This document shows positions 26,534 to 35,106 of a DNA stretch of 64,000 nt, one piece after another. A program made the translations under genes and the position numbers. Position 1 is the stretch's first letter, and each line of letters opens with the position of its first letter. The stretch is from assembly GCA_045594245.1 (NCBI GenBank), contig JAZNYG010000015.1:62001-126000 (forward strand), given 5' to 3'. The notes beneath the pieces are model-generated. The model was not told the origin of the DNA, did no database searches, and saw nothing but the letters and a program-made list of their open reading frames with translations. The DNA comes from UBA1189 sp045594245. Lineage in GTDB: Bacteria > Bacteroidota > Bacteroidia > Bacteroidales > Bacteroidaceae.

Positions 26534-26647
26534 GTGAAAAAAATGAGCGAGAAATATAGATTTTTTTTCAATATTTTTCACAGCGAATGCTGAACATCTT
26601 CGCGATTTATCGCAACGGTAAACTTTTTCCCTTGTTTTTTATACAGT

Positions 26648-26708
26648 AAAGCCTATAAAACCTTCGGAGTATGTCTACACCTATTCTCCGAATATTTTAT
26701 AGGCTTTC
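26648..26708 (-). terminator. long hairpin terminator of the STAS/ATPase operon
   Basis: AAAGCCTATAAAA (26648-26660) pairs with TTTTATAGGCTTT (26695-26707). An inner TTCGGAG/CTCCGAA pair leaves a 16-nt loop. It lies 23 bp after the STAS-like gene stop. Confidence 0.75.
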
Positions 26709-26730
26709 TGATTGTATGGGGCTATTGAGA

Positions 26731-27084
26731 TTATAGCATTAACGAGCCAAGAACTCGTTGAACATCTGCAAAAGTCTTGCATTTTACAACTGTCGCATCT
26801 AATTGTATATCTTTTTCTTTATGCTGAGTGCGTTGGACAGCTTCAAAGATATATTGAATATCTTCAGGGATGTTTATGGTTTCAATCTTGATTCCGTTTT
26901 GGCTTTTCATGATTGCATTGTAGTACTCATCGATAAAGCTTCTCGTCGCAAACTTGACGTTGGCGAAGTCAACAACAGCTGATTCACATCCCATATTCTT
27001 GATATAAAGAAGTAAATCGCTGACTGCATATCTCGATTTTAGGTCTTGACTTAATATCGTTGTTATGTCAATGGTTGTTTTCAT
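26731..27084 (-). CDS. STAS-like protein (DUF4325-like), partner of the ATPase
   Basis: 117 residues, no membrane span. The central VVDFANVKFATRSFIDEYYNAI matches the STAS-like DUF4325 pattern (a strand ending in DF, a loop, then a helix with SF-DE). The flanks are beta-alpha. STAS proteins act as partners of anti-sigma-type kinases, but DUF4325 itself has no established role. It starts 18 bp after the ATPase gene. The gene is AT-rich compared with neighbours and shares a likely transcript with the ATPase. Confidence 0.75.
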   Translation of the reverse strand: MKTTIDITTILSQDLKSRYAVSDLLLYIKNMGCESAVVDFANVKFATRSFIDEYYNAIMKSQNGIKIETINIPEDIQYIFEAVQRTQHKEKDIQLDATVVKCKTFADVQRVLGSLML

Positions 27085-27102
27085 GCTGCAAATTTAGTAA
27101 TT

Positions 27103-27993
27103 TTACTCGATATAGTGGATATAGTGGAAGTCCTTATTTATGTAAGGTACTCTAAGTGCGACTACTGTACCATCCCATCTAATATTTGTTGGAGTTTCAA
27201 TGAACCGCCTATATTCAGAATTGTACAGATGTAGTGCATTGCCTGACAGCATAATGAAACTTCCACTCAATCCCTCTACAAGCATCTTCTTCGATGTGAT
27301 AATACCATAACCTCTATTCTCCGCATTCGGAAGGTTTTTTGTTGATATGCCTCTGTTGGCTGCTTGAATTGCCTCAAGGTCACTTTCTATTTCATTGTTG
27401 GGAAGGGTTTTGTAACTGCCTAATAGGGTGATTCCGTTGTCTGCAATGCAAATGTCCAAGAAGCCTTTTTGTGGAAAAGATTGAGCAAATATATAGCCTC
27501 GTTCCGACTGTGCATGCTGAATGATGTTGTCAATTGATTCTCCAAGCATGTACTTTAGCCCTGTCAATACATTTGAAGTTAATTCCAGCTGTCTCGATAT
27601 TATAGATTCAATAGTTGATAATATCGCATCCTTTTCATCATCGCTGTCTTTTGTAGCAGGAAAACTTACTATAGGTATGTATGTCTCTTGTGAATATCTT
27701 TCCATAATAGCAAGGAACTCGCTCTTACGCATTCTGTCAGGACGCATTCCGTCGGCGAATTCGATTTTTTGGAGATATTCTTTCAGATTGACAATGGTAA
27801 TGTCTTTGTCACAGCTGTTAAGGAATGCTACCAAAGGCAGTACGTAAGATGGCGTGACAAACTCGATCTCTGAAAAATCAAGCGTAATACTCTTGTCGGC
27901 TGCTTCATTAATCAGATTGATAGCGTTCATTGCAGCCACGAGCCCATCTGACATAAGGTCATCTCTAATATCTGCCTTTAATTTGATTTCCAT
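27103..27993 (-). CDS. STAS-like plus GHKL (HATPase_c) ATPase protein
   Basis: 296 residues, soluble. Residues 1-90 look STAS-like (ITLDFSEIEFVTPSYVLPLV). About residues 140-290 carry a GHKL ATPase fold: N box MLGESIDNIIQHAQ, G1 ICIADNGITLLGS, G2 ENRGYGIITSKKMLVEGLSG. No His-containing dimerisation domain, membrane span or receiver is present, so it is not an ordinary sensor kinase. Its layout recalls RsbW/SpoIIAB-type switch kinases joined to a STAS-like domain. It has its own -7 box at 28022-28029 and is AT-rich, which suggests it was acquired separately from the genes around it. Confidence 0.78.
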   Translation of the reverse strand: MEIKLKADIRDDLMSDGLVAAMNAINLINEAADKSITLDFSEIEFVTPSYVLPLVAFLNSCDKDITIVNLKEYLQKIEFADGMRPDRMRKSEFLAIMERYSQETYIPIVSFPATKDSDDEKDAILSTIESIISRQLELTSNVLTGLKYMLGESIDNIIQHAQSERGYIFAQSFPQKGFLDICIADNGITLLGSYKTLPNNEIESDLEAIQAANRGISTKNLPNAENRGYGIITSKKMLVEGLSGSFIMLSGNALHLYNSEYRRFIETPTNIRWDGTVVALRVPYINKDFHYIHYIE

Positions 27994-28021
27994 TTTGCAT
28001 TCTAAACAAACCTATCCTATG

Positions 28022-28029
28022 CAAAGTTA
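28022..28029 (-). promoter_or_regulatory. -7 box of the STAS/ATPase operon
   Basis: TAACTTTG on the minus strand, 29 bp before the ATG at 27993. It is the ordinary Bacteroidales promoter type, unlike the ECF-type promoters of the genes on both sides. Confidence 0.7.
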
Positions 28030-28123
28030 CGTATTTTCTTATATATAAAAAATAAATAATGTTTTTTCTTGCCTAATATATTGTTCCCTATATTTCTTAG
28101 TTACCCTCCCATAGCGAAATATC

Positions 28124-29776
28124 CTATTTCCTTCGAGCTAGCTTCAAGGCTTTCTCCATAGCCATGGCTTGTGGCACTTGGTAGTCGGGGATTGCGCCGT
28201 GTATATTCTTCTCATCGGCACCATATTGCCAGAGGCGCTTGTATGAGATGCTACAAACGAGTCCTGATACAGGCAACTTGTAGGGAAGGATGTCGCCGAA
28301 GCAGACGTTCATCCCTCCTGTCTCTTCGCCTACAATTGTACCCATGCCGAATGCCTTGAAAGCCCAAGCGAAGGAACCTGCCGAGGAGAACGTCTGGTGC
28401 GATGTGAGCAGGTATACATTGCCTGTAAAACGGCCCTCCTCAGGAGTCAACGGGAGGGTGAGGTCTTGGGAGTTGTCGTAATGATAGAGGCCGGGGTGTC
28501 TATCTTTAATCTTGGCCAAACGACGCGTGGTAGGGGTGATGCGCACGAATGCCTTGCTCATCTGCTTAAACGGGACGGGTGATATGTACCTAAACAGTTC
28601 GTCACCTACGGCAGAGTTGCCTCCTCCATTCTTGCGGATGTCAATGATGAGATTGCCGATGCCCTCGTGGCGCATACATGTAAACATAGAATCGGCAAAG
28701 GCACGCATCTTGCCAGGATTATTAAATCTACGGAAGTCCATAATTGCCACATTCTGCTTTTTGTCTATCGTGAAAGAATAGTCTTCAGTCTTTTGTTTCT
28801 GTTGTTTCTGATATGGCAATCGCTTTGAGATTTCCTCATACTTAGCGGGCAGGAGAGTTACCGTCTTTCGTTTTTTGCTCTCAGATTCCCGATATTCCAC
28901 CTTGTAACTGTCGGCCGCGTAGAGCAGTTCGAAGAGCGCAGTAAAGCCTTCGTTCACTCGTGCCAGACGGAAGAAATAACGCTCACCACTGACATACTGC
29001 ATCATGTGCTCAAGCATCGTGCGGCTATCCACACCATTTATCGATAGTATCTTTGAGCCGCGTGGTATGATGCTGTCGATACAGGCTTTTGTAGTGATAT
29101 TGTAGTTGTGCAGGTCGATATCGACAAAAAGCGGCAGACGGAGAAGTTCTTTAGTAAAGAGGTCATTGAGCGGAAAACCGAGGTTGCTGTGCCCATCGCC
29201 CAACATAGCAACAAGAGGGGCGACCTCCTTGTAGAGCTGTACGCGATTGAGCGAATCGGGCAGATTGTTCTTCACGCGGTTCACGGCTTCCATAAATTCT
29301 GCCTGTCCACATTCGTAAAACATGTTTGGATGCACCTCGCTGAATGTGTATACCAAGGCATCAATGTCAAACTCTGCCTGTTTACGGCTGAACATGCCCG
29401 ATGGACTTCGTCTGCAGAAATCTTCCGCAGGTTCTTCGAGCGGATTGTCGGTAATCCATTTTATACGCGTGTAGGCCGTGTCACATCCGTTCTGCAAGAT
29501 GATAAAGTCATACACTCCTCCCCGTTCGATGTTAAAGGCTAGCGTATCACGCTTCTCGTTCATAAAGAAGAGTTTCTTTGCCGATGTTTCATATATGTCG
29601 GGCCGAATCTTGGGGTTTATTATCCACCATCCTGTCGGCTTTCCTGCTCCGTCTTCAAAGATGGGCAATGCCTTCTCGCTTGTTCTGATTATTGGAAGCG
29701 CAGTTCTCTTCTCGTCTTGTTGTGCCACTCCAGCCAAAGGAAGAATTATGGCAATTGTCAAGAGTATTTTTTTCAT
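28124..29776 (-). CDS. S41-family (C-terminal processing/tricorn-type) peptidase, secreted
   Basis: 550 residues from MKKILLTIAIILPLAGVAQQ (signal peptide). The N-terminal part (about 20-130) is unassigned. The TSPc domain begins with FDIDALVYTFSEVHPNMFYE. A PDZ-like region contains GSKILSINGVDSRTM. The core shows NVAIMDFRRFNN, LIIDIRKNGGGNSAVGDE, then LLTSHQTFSSAGSFAWAFK (nucleophile Ser) and GTIVGEETGG. It acts in the periplasm or on the cell surface. An in-frame TTG 42 bp upstream is at the predicted transcript start of P2 and is not used. Confidence 0.88.
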   Translation of the reverse strand: MKKILLTIAIILPLAGVAQQDEKRTALPIIRTSEKALPIFEDGAGKPTGWWIINPKIRPDIYETSAKKLFFMNEKRDTLAFNIERGGVYDFIILQNGCDTAYTRIKWITDNPLEEPAEDFCRRSPSGMFSRKQAEFDIDALVYTFSEVHPNMFYECGQAEFMEAVNRVKNNLPDSLNRVQLYKEVAPLVAMLGDGHSNLGFPLNDLFTKELLRLPLFVDIDLHNYNITTKACIDSIIPRGSKILSINGVDSRTMLEHMMQYVSGERYFFRLARVNEGFTALFELLYAADSYKVEYRESESKKRKTVTLLPAKYEEISKRLPYQKQQKQKTEDYSFTIDKKQNVAIMDFRRFNNPGKMRAFADSMFTCMRHEGIGNLIIDIRKNGGGNSAVGDELFRYISPVPFKQMSKAFVRITPTTRRLAKIKDRHPGLYHYDNSQDLTLPLTPEEGRFTGNVYLLTSHQTFSSAGSFAWAFKAFGMGTIVGEETGGMNVCFGDILPYKLPVSGLVCSISYKRLWQYGADEKNIHGAIPDYQVPQAMAMEKALKLARRK

Positions 29777-29802
29777 ATGTGTCATGTCTATTTGTTTGTA
29801 CC

Positions 29803-29854
29803 TTGGTGTCACCGTCAATTAGACAACCTAACTTGCCAAAAGGTTACACGAAGG
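29803..29854 (-). promoter_or_regulatory. ECF-type promoter P2 with conserved leader
   Basis: GTAACC (29842-29847) and GTCTAA (29819-29824) on the minus strand, 17 bp apart. It differs from P1 and P3 at only a few bases in the spacer and upstream. The leader TTGACGGTGACACC is the same. Confidence 0.75.
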
Positions 29855-29876
29855 TAAACTTTTTTCTTCACACAAG

Positions 29877-32720
29877 CTATTTTTTCTTCGGTTGTTTATT
29901 AAATTTATACTGTACGTGCAGCATAGCATATCGTGGAAGTACGTTCCGTTTTACTTCAGTGCGTCCCTGTGCATTGATAGAGTAGGTTATGTTGCTGAGG
30001 CTGCCCAGCAGGTCATAGCCATCGAGCATAAATACCAGATTGCCTTTCATGATGCTCTTCGTCAGGCGGGCGTTCCATACGAACTGGTCGGTGTTGAACA
30101 TCTCGTCGTTGTATCCACGGCGTGTGTAGACAGTAAAGTCTGTGGTGAGCCCTATCTTATAGGGGAGTGTCATAGTGGACGAGACTCCATAATCTACGTC
30201 AAAGATATTGAGCGTAGCGAAGCCGTCTCGTTTGCTGCTTACGTTACTCCACTTTCCATTGGCTTTCAGCTTTATGTTATACATCTCGCGTTTGTACTCC
30301 AATGATAGCTTTTCCTGCATTGCCATCGTGTGTACAATGCTTTGCTCCAATCGGTTCATTGCGGTAGTACCTACAAGGTCGACGCTTTGCCTGAATGTTC
30401 CCTGTGTCGTAGAGGTGAATATGGTGCGTCTGTTCTTTCCGAGCATAGCCATGAATCCGTAGCCTGCATCGCTGCTCCAGTTCCCGTTGACATTATAGGT
30501 CTTGCTGGTGCGCACGCCGGTTTCCCTGTCATACATATTGGATACGGCAAATGCGTTGCTTGTTGACTTGTAGTCAAACTGCGCACTGTGTACCATTCCC
30601 TTTTCGTGCAACTGTTTCGAACCAACGATTCGTACGGTATGTGTATATGCATTCTTCAAATCACTATTTCCTACCTTGATGTTCAAGGGGTCGGTGTCAT
30701 CATACATGTCTACCATATTTATCAAATCGGGTAATGAAGAATGTATATTATATGAGGCAAATACATTGTATTTCTCATCCAAGCTCTCCCAAGTAAGATA
30801 GCTGCCACTGATACCGAACAACGTAGTGCGATGATGGATGAGCGTATCTATCTCTCCTCGATTGTAGGCAAGGTTGCGGGCTGACAGGGTTATGGGGAAT
30901 CGGGCATAAGCGTTCCACTTGCCTCGCTCGTTTTTCTTGAAGTATTGTAGCATCGGCGTGATGATGTGGCTGTTGCCCACCAAATGGCTCGTATAGCTAT
31001 TGCGAGGGTCGAGAGTACTTTCATACTCGCGCATTGAAGGTAGTTCGCCCAAAGACAAGGCGGCACTGTCTGTCGCATTATACAACTTGTCCAACAGGTA
31101 GAGTGAAGAATGACGTACATTATCGGAATGCTCATAGTCGTATCCTAATGTGAGATTCAACTGTTGGCTTATTCGGGTAACATAATGCACTCCCGCATTG
31201 TAAGAGAGATTATAATCGGGATGGTTGTTGAAATAGCGGTCTGAATACTGTGAGGCCTTGTCATCACTGCCGACCTTTAATGTATATCGGTCGAACTCCT
31301 CATCATGCGCATTGCTGTAACGTGCGCTGGCCGTAAGTTCCATAAAGTCAGAGGTGCCCTTGAACTTCAGCACTCCATCGGTGGACAATGCGGTATTCAG
31401 TCGGTAGCCACGTGTAAGGCCATTGGATATATAGCTGTTTATTAGCGTGTCGGCAAAGGTCTGTGATGCTGTTGAACGGGTATTGTCATACCTTTGATAG
31501 TTTGCCGAGGGCTTGATGTTCAATGCAAGTTGTGAGAACTTCAAGTTTAATGCATGGCTGGTACTCAGTTGTAAAGCTGTGTTCTGCGAGGCCTTGACAA
31601 TGCGTTCGTAGGTATCTCCACCGGGCAAGAAGTTGGTACGGTTTGTGGTCTCCTGCTCGTCGATGTTGGTGTGCGATAGCTGGATATTGCCGTTTACCTT
31701 CCATTTCTTGTCTTTGTCATCGGCATAGTAGTCGATACCGCCTGTTGCCTCTTTACGTATTCCTGCCATCATTGCATCGGGCGACCATCCATCGCTTCTT
31801 CCTGGCTTGCGCTTGTCGTTCAGATTGTTTACATTGGCATAAGTCGTGAAGCGTGTGCGGTCGCTATGGCGCATGGCAAAGAGGCGTGCCAGATAGGGGT
31901 CATCGCCCGTGTATACGGCATCGGCTATTCCGCCACCCACCTCGGCGTTGGCAATCCAACCTACGTTGTACTCCTTCTTCAGTTGCACATCCATTACATA
32001 CTGCTTGTCGCCAATCAGCTCCTGGCCGAGAAACTCGCTCAAGTCGCCCAGTTTGTCATATACCTTTATCTGCTTCACGGTATAGGATGGTAGGTTATCA
32101 AGCATCACCCGATTGTCGCCACGGAAAAACTCCTTACCGTTCAGCAGTAAGTTCTCCACTTTCCTACCATTATGGTAGATGTCACCATTCGAGCGTAGCT
32201 CCACACCCGGCATCTGTGATATGATGGCATCGAGCATCGAACCCTCAGAGACGACAAACGCATCGGCATTGTATACCACCGTATCGCCCTTGTAGTAGAA
32301 CGTCACCTTGCTGGCACTGACGGTCACTTCGCCCAGCTCCTTTGCCTTCTCCTTCATATATATGGGCGGGAGGTCGCGATTGTATTCCCTACGCCCCAAT
32401 GTGTTTAGGGAGAGAGTGATGTATGATGTTTCATAACCCAAGAAGTCGGCACGCAGGATATACGTTCCCTCTTGCTTGGGGATGTTCAGTGTAAAGTCTG
32501 CCGTCTGCCATTTTTCGTTACCATCTATCCAATCGCACTGTGCCATGCAACCAGCAATGAAAGTGCTGTCGGCAGAGAGTATCTGTACAGTGGCTCCAAC
32601 CAAATCCTTGCGAGTGCGATTGTCAATAACCTTTCCGCGCAATGTGAGCATGTCATTGGCATGGGCAAATGTCGCGAGTAGTAGCAGTAAAGCTACCAAA
32701 GATGTTTTATGGTGTTTCAT
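29877..32720 (-). CDS. outer-membrane beta-barrel protein, TonB-receptor-like with CarboxypepD_reg domain
   Basis: 947 residues from MKHHKTSLVALLLLLATFAHA (signal peptide). A carboxypeptidase-regulatory-like domain (about 25-115: LRGKVIDNRTRKDLVGATVQ) comes first. A plug-like segment (about 125-220: YNADAFVVSEGSMLDAIISQMPGVEL, given as YNADAFVVSEGSMLDAII, MPGVELRSNGDIY) follows. A long beta-barrel of alternating aromatic strands then ends in RYAMLHVQYKFNKQPKKK. The family (OMP_b-brl_3) is widespread in Bacteroidota without a known substrate. No SusD partner is adjacent. It is transcribed from P3 and followed by the S41 peptidase. Confidence 0.88.
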   Translation of the reverse strand: MKHHKTSLVALLLLLATFAHANDMLTLRGKVIDNRTRKDLVGATVQILSADSTFIAGCMAQCDWIDGNEKWQTADFTLNIPKQEGTYILRADFLGYETSYITLSLNTLGRREYNRDLPPIYMKEKAKELGEVTVSASKVTFYYKGDTVVYNADAFVVSEGSMLDAIISQMPGVELRSNGDIYHNGRKVENLLLNGKEFFRGDNRVMLDNLPSYTVKQIKVYDKLGDLSEFLGQELIGDKQYVMDVQLKKEYNVGWIANAEVGGGIADAVYTGDDPYLARLFAMRHSDRTRFTTYANVNNLNDKRKPGRSDGWSPDAMMAGIRKEATGGIDYYADDKDKKWKVNGNIQLSHTNIDEQETTNRTNFLPGGDTYERIVKASQNTALQLSTSHALNLKFSQLALNIKPSANYQRYDNTRSTASQTFADTLINSYISNGLTRGYRLNTALSTDGVLKFKGTSDFMELTASARYSNAHDEEFDRYTLKVGSDDKASQYSDRYFNNHPDYNLSYNAGVHYVTRISQQLNLTLGYDYEHSDNVRHSSLYLLDKLYNATDSAALSLGELPSMREYESTLDPRNSYTSHLVGNSHIITPMLQYFKKNERGKWNAYARFPITLSARNLAYNRGEIDTLIHHRTTLFGISGSYLTWESLDEKYNVFASYNIHSSLPDLINMVDMYDDTDPLNIKVGNSDLKNAYTHTVRIVGSKQLHEKGMVHSAQFDYKSTSNAFAVSNMYDRETGVRTSKTYNVNGNWSSDAGYGFMAMLGKNRRTIFTSTTQGTFRQSVDLVGTTAMNRLEQSIVHTMAMQEKLSLEYKREMYNIKLKANGKWSNVSSKRDGFATLNIFDVDYGVSSTMTLPYKIGLTTDFTVYTRRGYNDEMFNTDQFVWNARLTKSIMKGNLVFMLDGYDLLGSLSNITYSINAQGRTEVKRNVLPRYAMLHVQYKFNKQPKKK

Positions 32721-32752
32721 AATTGTCGTTGTTCTAATTGTCTTATTCGTCT

Positions 32753-32807
32753 TTGTTGGTGTCACCGTCAATTAGACAACACGACTTGCCAAAAGGTTAC
32801 AGCAAAG
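32753..32807 (-). promoter_or_regulatory. ECF-type promoter P3 with conserved leader
   Basis: GTAACC (32795-32800) and GTCTAA (32772-32777) on the minus strand, 17 bp apart. About 59 bp, including the spacer and leader, are identical to P1. Confidence 0.75.
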
Positions 32808-32880
32808 GTAAAAAATAATTAACATTGGGATGTGAAACCATCCATAAAACTATCCATAAACTGCATAAACTGCACTAATT

Positions 32881-32968
32881 TTCTATTCGCGGTCGGAATA
32901 TTTTCTACTCGCGAGCATAATACTTTCTATTCGCAGTCAGAAATATTTCTATTCGCGAGTAGAAACAT
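32881..32968. repeat. array 1: four 22-bp tandem units with TCGCGA core
   Basis: Units begin at 32881, 32903, 32925 and 32947. Each starts TTCTA(C/T)TCGC. The cores TCGCGG, TCGCGA, TCGCAG and TCGCGA start at 32887, 32909, 32931 and 32953, an exact 22-bp period. The consensus TTCTACTCGCGAGTAGAA is a perfect palindrome. Confidence 0.8.
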
Positions 32969-33090
32969 TTTTTCTTTGTCCAACAAAGATAATCTATTGT
33001 TCCATTTTTTCAAACGAGCCATCCATTATATTTATAAGCATACTGGTTTTCAGGAAATTGACGGCTATGAAGCTCGTCATGCACACACCA

Positions 33091-33855
33091 TCATGATAGT
33101 TTATGCACAGTTTTATGGGGAGATTCGCCTTGTTCCTGACATGATGCTCGATATAGTGAACAGAGTGTTCGGCTCTCGGCTCTCAGGATTTCGCGTTTGC
33201 CGCCGGTGGGACCGGCGAGGCGCTCTACGATGAAGCCTGTGGATTGCAGCAGGCGGCGTATGGCGCCCTTGGCGCAGTAGGTGGTGAGCACGCCTCCCGG
33301 GCGCATGGCTTGATGGATGCGGGCAAAGACCTCGCGACTCCACATCTCGGGCTGCTTCTCGGGAGCGAAGGCGTCGAAGTAGATGATGTCGATGTCCTGG
33401 GGTAGCTGAGTGACGAGGAGGTCGCAGCAGCGCTTCTCGATGGTGAGGTGGGGCGTGATGGCCGTGGGCTGCTCCCACGGTGCAGTGTGGATGGCGGTAA
33501 AGAGCTGTGCATCGACAAAACTTCCGTAGCCCAAGCGCTCCACCAGATGAGGCTCTACGGGGTACTTCTCCAAGGTGATGTAGTGCACGGGGCGCTCGGT
33601 CGTGGCGGCCATGGCGGTGACTGCGGCATTGAGACCGGTGCCGAAGCCAACTTCGAGCAATCGCAGGGGACGATACGCGGAGCGTTCGGCAGCATACCGG
33701 TAGGCGCAGTCGCGGTAGATATGGAGCGCCTCGGTATAGGCTCCCTTCACGGAGTGGTAGTGCTCGTCGAGCGCGGGCACGAAAAGTGTGGCAGAGCCAT
33801 CATCGGTATGTTGTATCTCGAGGTGGGGCATAGGGGATGTTTTTTTCTTTGTCAA
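33091..33855 (-). CDS. mnmD: tRNA U34 5-methylaminomethyl-2-thiouridine methyltransferase (MnmD-like)
   Basis: 254 residues. SAM-dependent enzyme equivalent to the methyltransferase half of MnmC; it finishes mnm5s2U34 in tRNA. Seen: GSATLFVPALDEHYHSVKGA, RLLEVGFGTGLNA (SAM motif I), YITLEKYPVEPHL, DIIYFDAFAPEKQPEMWS (the DAFAP motif of this family) and GGVLTTYCAKGAIRR. The FAD oxidase half of MnmC is absent. The last 25 residues (after KREILRAESRTL) are not conserved and may be a drifted tail. MPHLEIQH at 33831 is a possible alternative start. Confidence 0.9.
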   Translation of the reverse strand: MTKKKTSPMPHLEIQHTDDGSATLFVPALDEHYHSVKGAYTEALHIYRDCAYRYAAERSAYRPLRLLEVGFGTGLNAAVTAMAATTERPVHYITLEKYPVEPHLVERLGYGSFVDAQLFTAIHTAPWEQPTAITPHLTIEKRCCDLLVTQLPQDIDIIYFDAFAPEKQPEMWSREVFARIHQAMRPGGVLTTYCAKGAIRRLLQSTGFIVERLAGPTGGKREILRAESRTLCSLYRASCQEQGESPHKTVHKLS

Positions 33856-33937
33856 AAACTAACTACTTCTTAGTATCCATTTTCAGCGAGGAGCGACTTC
33901 TTTTTCTCCATACTTGTCAGTAATTACTCCTTCCGGT

Positions 33938-34957
33938 TCATGCAAGTTCACACATACATTCAGCTATCACATTCATGGCCACAAACCGATAGCGTTGCGT
34001 GTTGTGAGGTATATCGCCCGTCTTGGCAATCACTCGCGCCGCGATATCTTGCCGCTCCAGCAGCGCGGAACTCGGCTCCACCAGTAGCAGCTTACCAGCA
34101 GCACAAGCCTCAAAATAGACTCCCTGCGGCTTGAAGTAGCGGTAGTGAGGACTCTCGGGCGACGGAAAGCCCCGCTCAAGAAGGATGATAATGGGAAAGC
34201 CGGCCTCACGGAGTGCCCTGGAGATCAGCTTCTCGCCCTCGGAGATGGCTGCGGTGACATACACCATGCCATTGGCTGCTTCGGCCAGGCACTCCTCCTT
34301 ACGGGCAGCTATCTGCTCGCTTGTCAGCCTTCGGGAGCATTGCAGCACTTGCCGCTGGGGATAGTCGGCAAGAAACATATTGCCCAGTGTAACGCAAGGG
34401 ATACCGCCAATAGTCACATTCTGCCTGATACGAAACAGGTCCCGATGGGCACGCTTCAATGCCAAGCGACGAGGGTTGTCCTTGATGTATCGCACCATGT
34501 GGGCGAGCTGGTTCTTCCCTGTCAGTATGCGGTCGTGGTACTCCTTGGCGAATAGGCAGAGCCCCTTACTCTCGGGAATAGCCGAGAGTGCCCGACAAGC
34601 ATCGTCGCACTGCAGCTTGAACCAGCGCACATACTGGCCCAGATGCTTGGGCAGTCTGTCATGGATGCGCAAGAGGATGTGTATGTGGTCGGGCATGATT
34701 ACATAATTGTAAATCTCTATTGACGATGCTCCTATGTAGGAGGGTATGCGCTCTATCTCTTCCTCTACTTTATGCCCAAGCGTAGTGAGGAATATCTGCT
34801 CGTCTCGCAACTCGCCAAGCAGCGGCATGCGCTCCGATGTCACCATCGTAAGCAGTTGGATGGATGGAGACTGATAGTCCATCCATTTAGCCCTATACAG
34901 ATGCTCCTTCTGCTTCTCGCAGCGCCATCCTTCCGGTGTCCAGTGCACTTTTGCCAT
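33938..34957 (-). CDS. RAYT-like (Y1/HUH) transposase domain fused to a DprA-like Rossmann domain
   Basis: 339 residues. Residues 1-190 match REP-associated tyrosine transposases: the HUH motif YVIMPDHIHILLRI, a helix with VRWFKLQCDDACR, and a candidate nucleophile Tyr in LFAKEYHDRILTG followed by MVRYIKDNPRRLALKR. Residues about 200-339 are different: MVYVTAAISEGEKLI, REAGFPIIILLERGFP and EACAAGKLLLVEP resemble the nucleotide-binding fold of DprA/Smf or a lysine-decarboxylase-like Rossmann. No terminal repeats or second transposase lie next to it, so it looks like a resident single-copy gene, not an active IS. The domain assignment of the C-terminal part is less sure than that of the N-terminal part. 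Confidence 0.75.
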   Translation of the reverse strand: MAKVHWTPEGWRCEKQKEHLYRAKWMDYQSPSIQLLTMVTSERMPLLGELRDEQIFLTTLGHKVEEEIERIPSYIGASSIEIYNYVIMPDHIHILLRIHDRLPKHLGQYVRWFKLQCDDACRALSAIPESKGLCLFAKEYHDRILTGKNQLAHMVRYIKDNPRRLALKRAHRDLFRIRQNVTIGGIPCVTLGNMFLADYPQRQVLQCSRRLTSEQIAARKEECLAEAANGMVYVTAAISEGEKLISRALREAGFPIIILLERGFPSPESPHYRYFKPQGVYFEACAAGKLLLVEPSSALLERQDIAARVIAKTGDIPHNTQRYRFVAMNVIAECMCELA

Positions 34958-35106
34958 CGCCTACCTGCATATAGTTGCTGCTGCGAAGATAGTAAATTAT
35001 TCTTACAATACTATCAGAATAGAGCAATAGAGCAAAAATAAGTACAAATAACTGCATGTCCAGTTCTCGGCGTTGTCCCGCCGAGTAGTAAAAAACATAT
35101 ACTTTA

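Larger units (their letters stand above)
32721..33090. other. 370-bp gap: ECF promoter P3 and a 22-bp repeat array
   Basis: No coding frame with support. It holds promoter P3 (32753-32807), short CCATAAA/GCATAAACTG repeats at about 32840-32875, and the four-unit array at 32881-32968. Confidence 0.6.

Noticed and set aside
32881..32968. CRISPR array as an explanation of the 22-bp repeats
   Set aside because: There are no unique spacers, the units abut each other, and no cas gene is present.
33938..34957. Active insertion sequence of the IS200/IS605 type
   Set aside because: There is no adjacent tnpB, no subterminal hairpin pair bounding the gene, and an extra C-terminal domain is present, so a resident gene is more likely.
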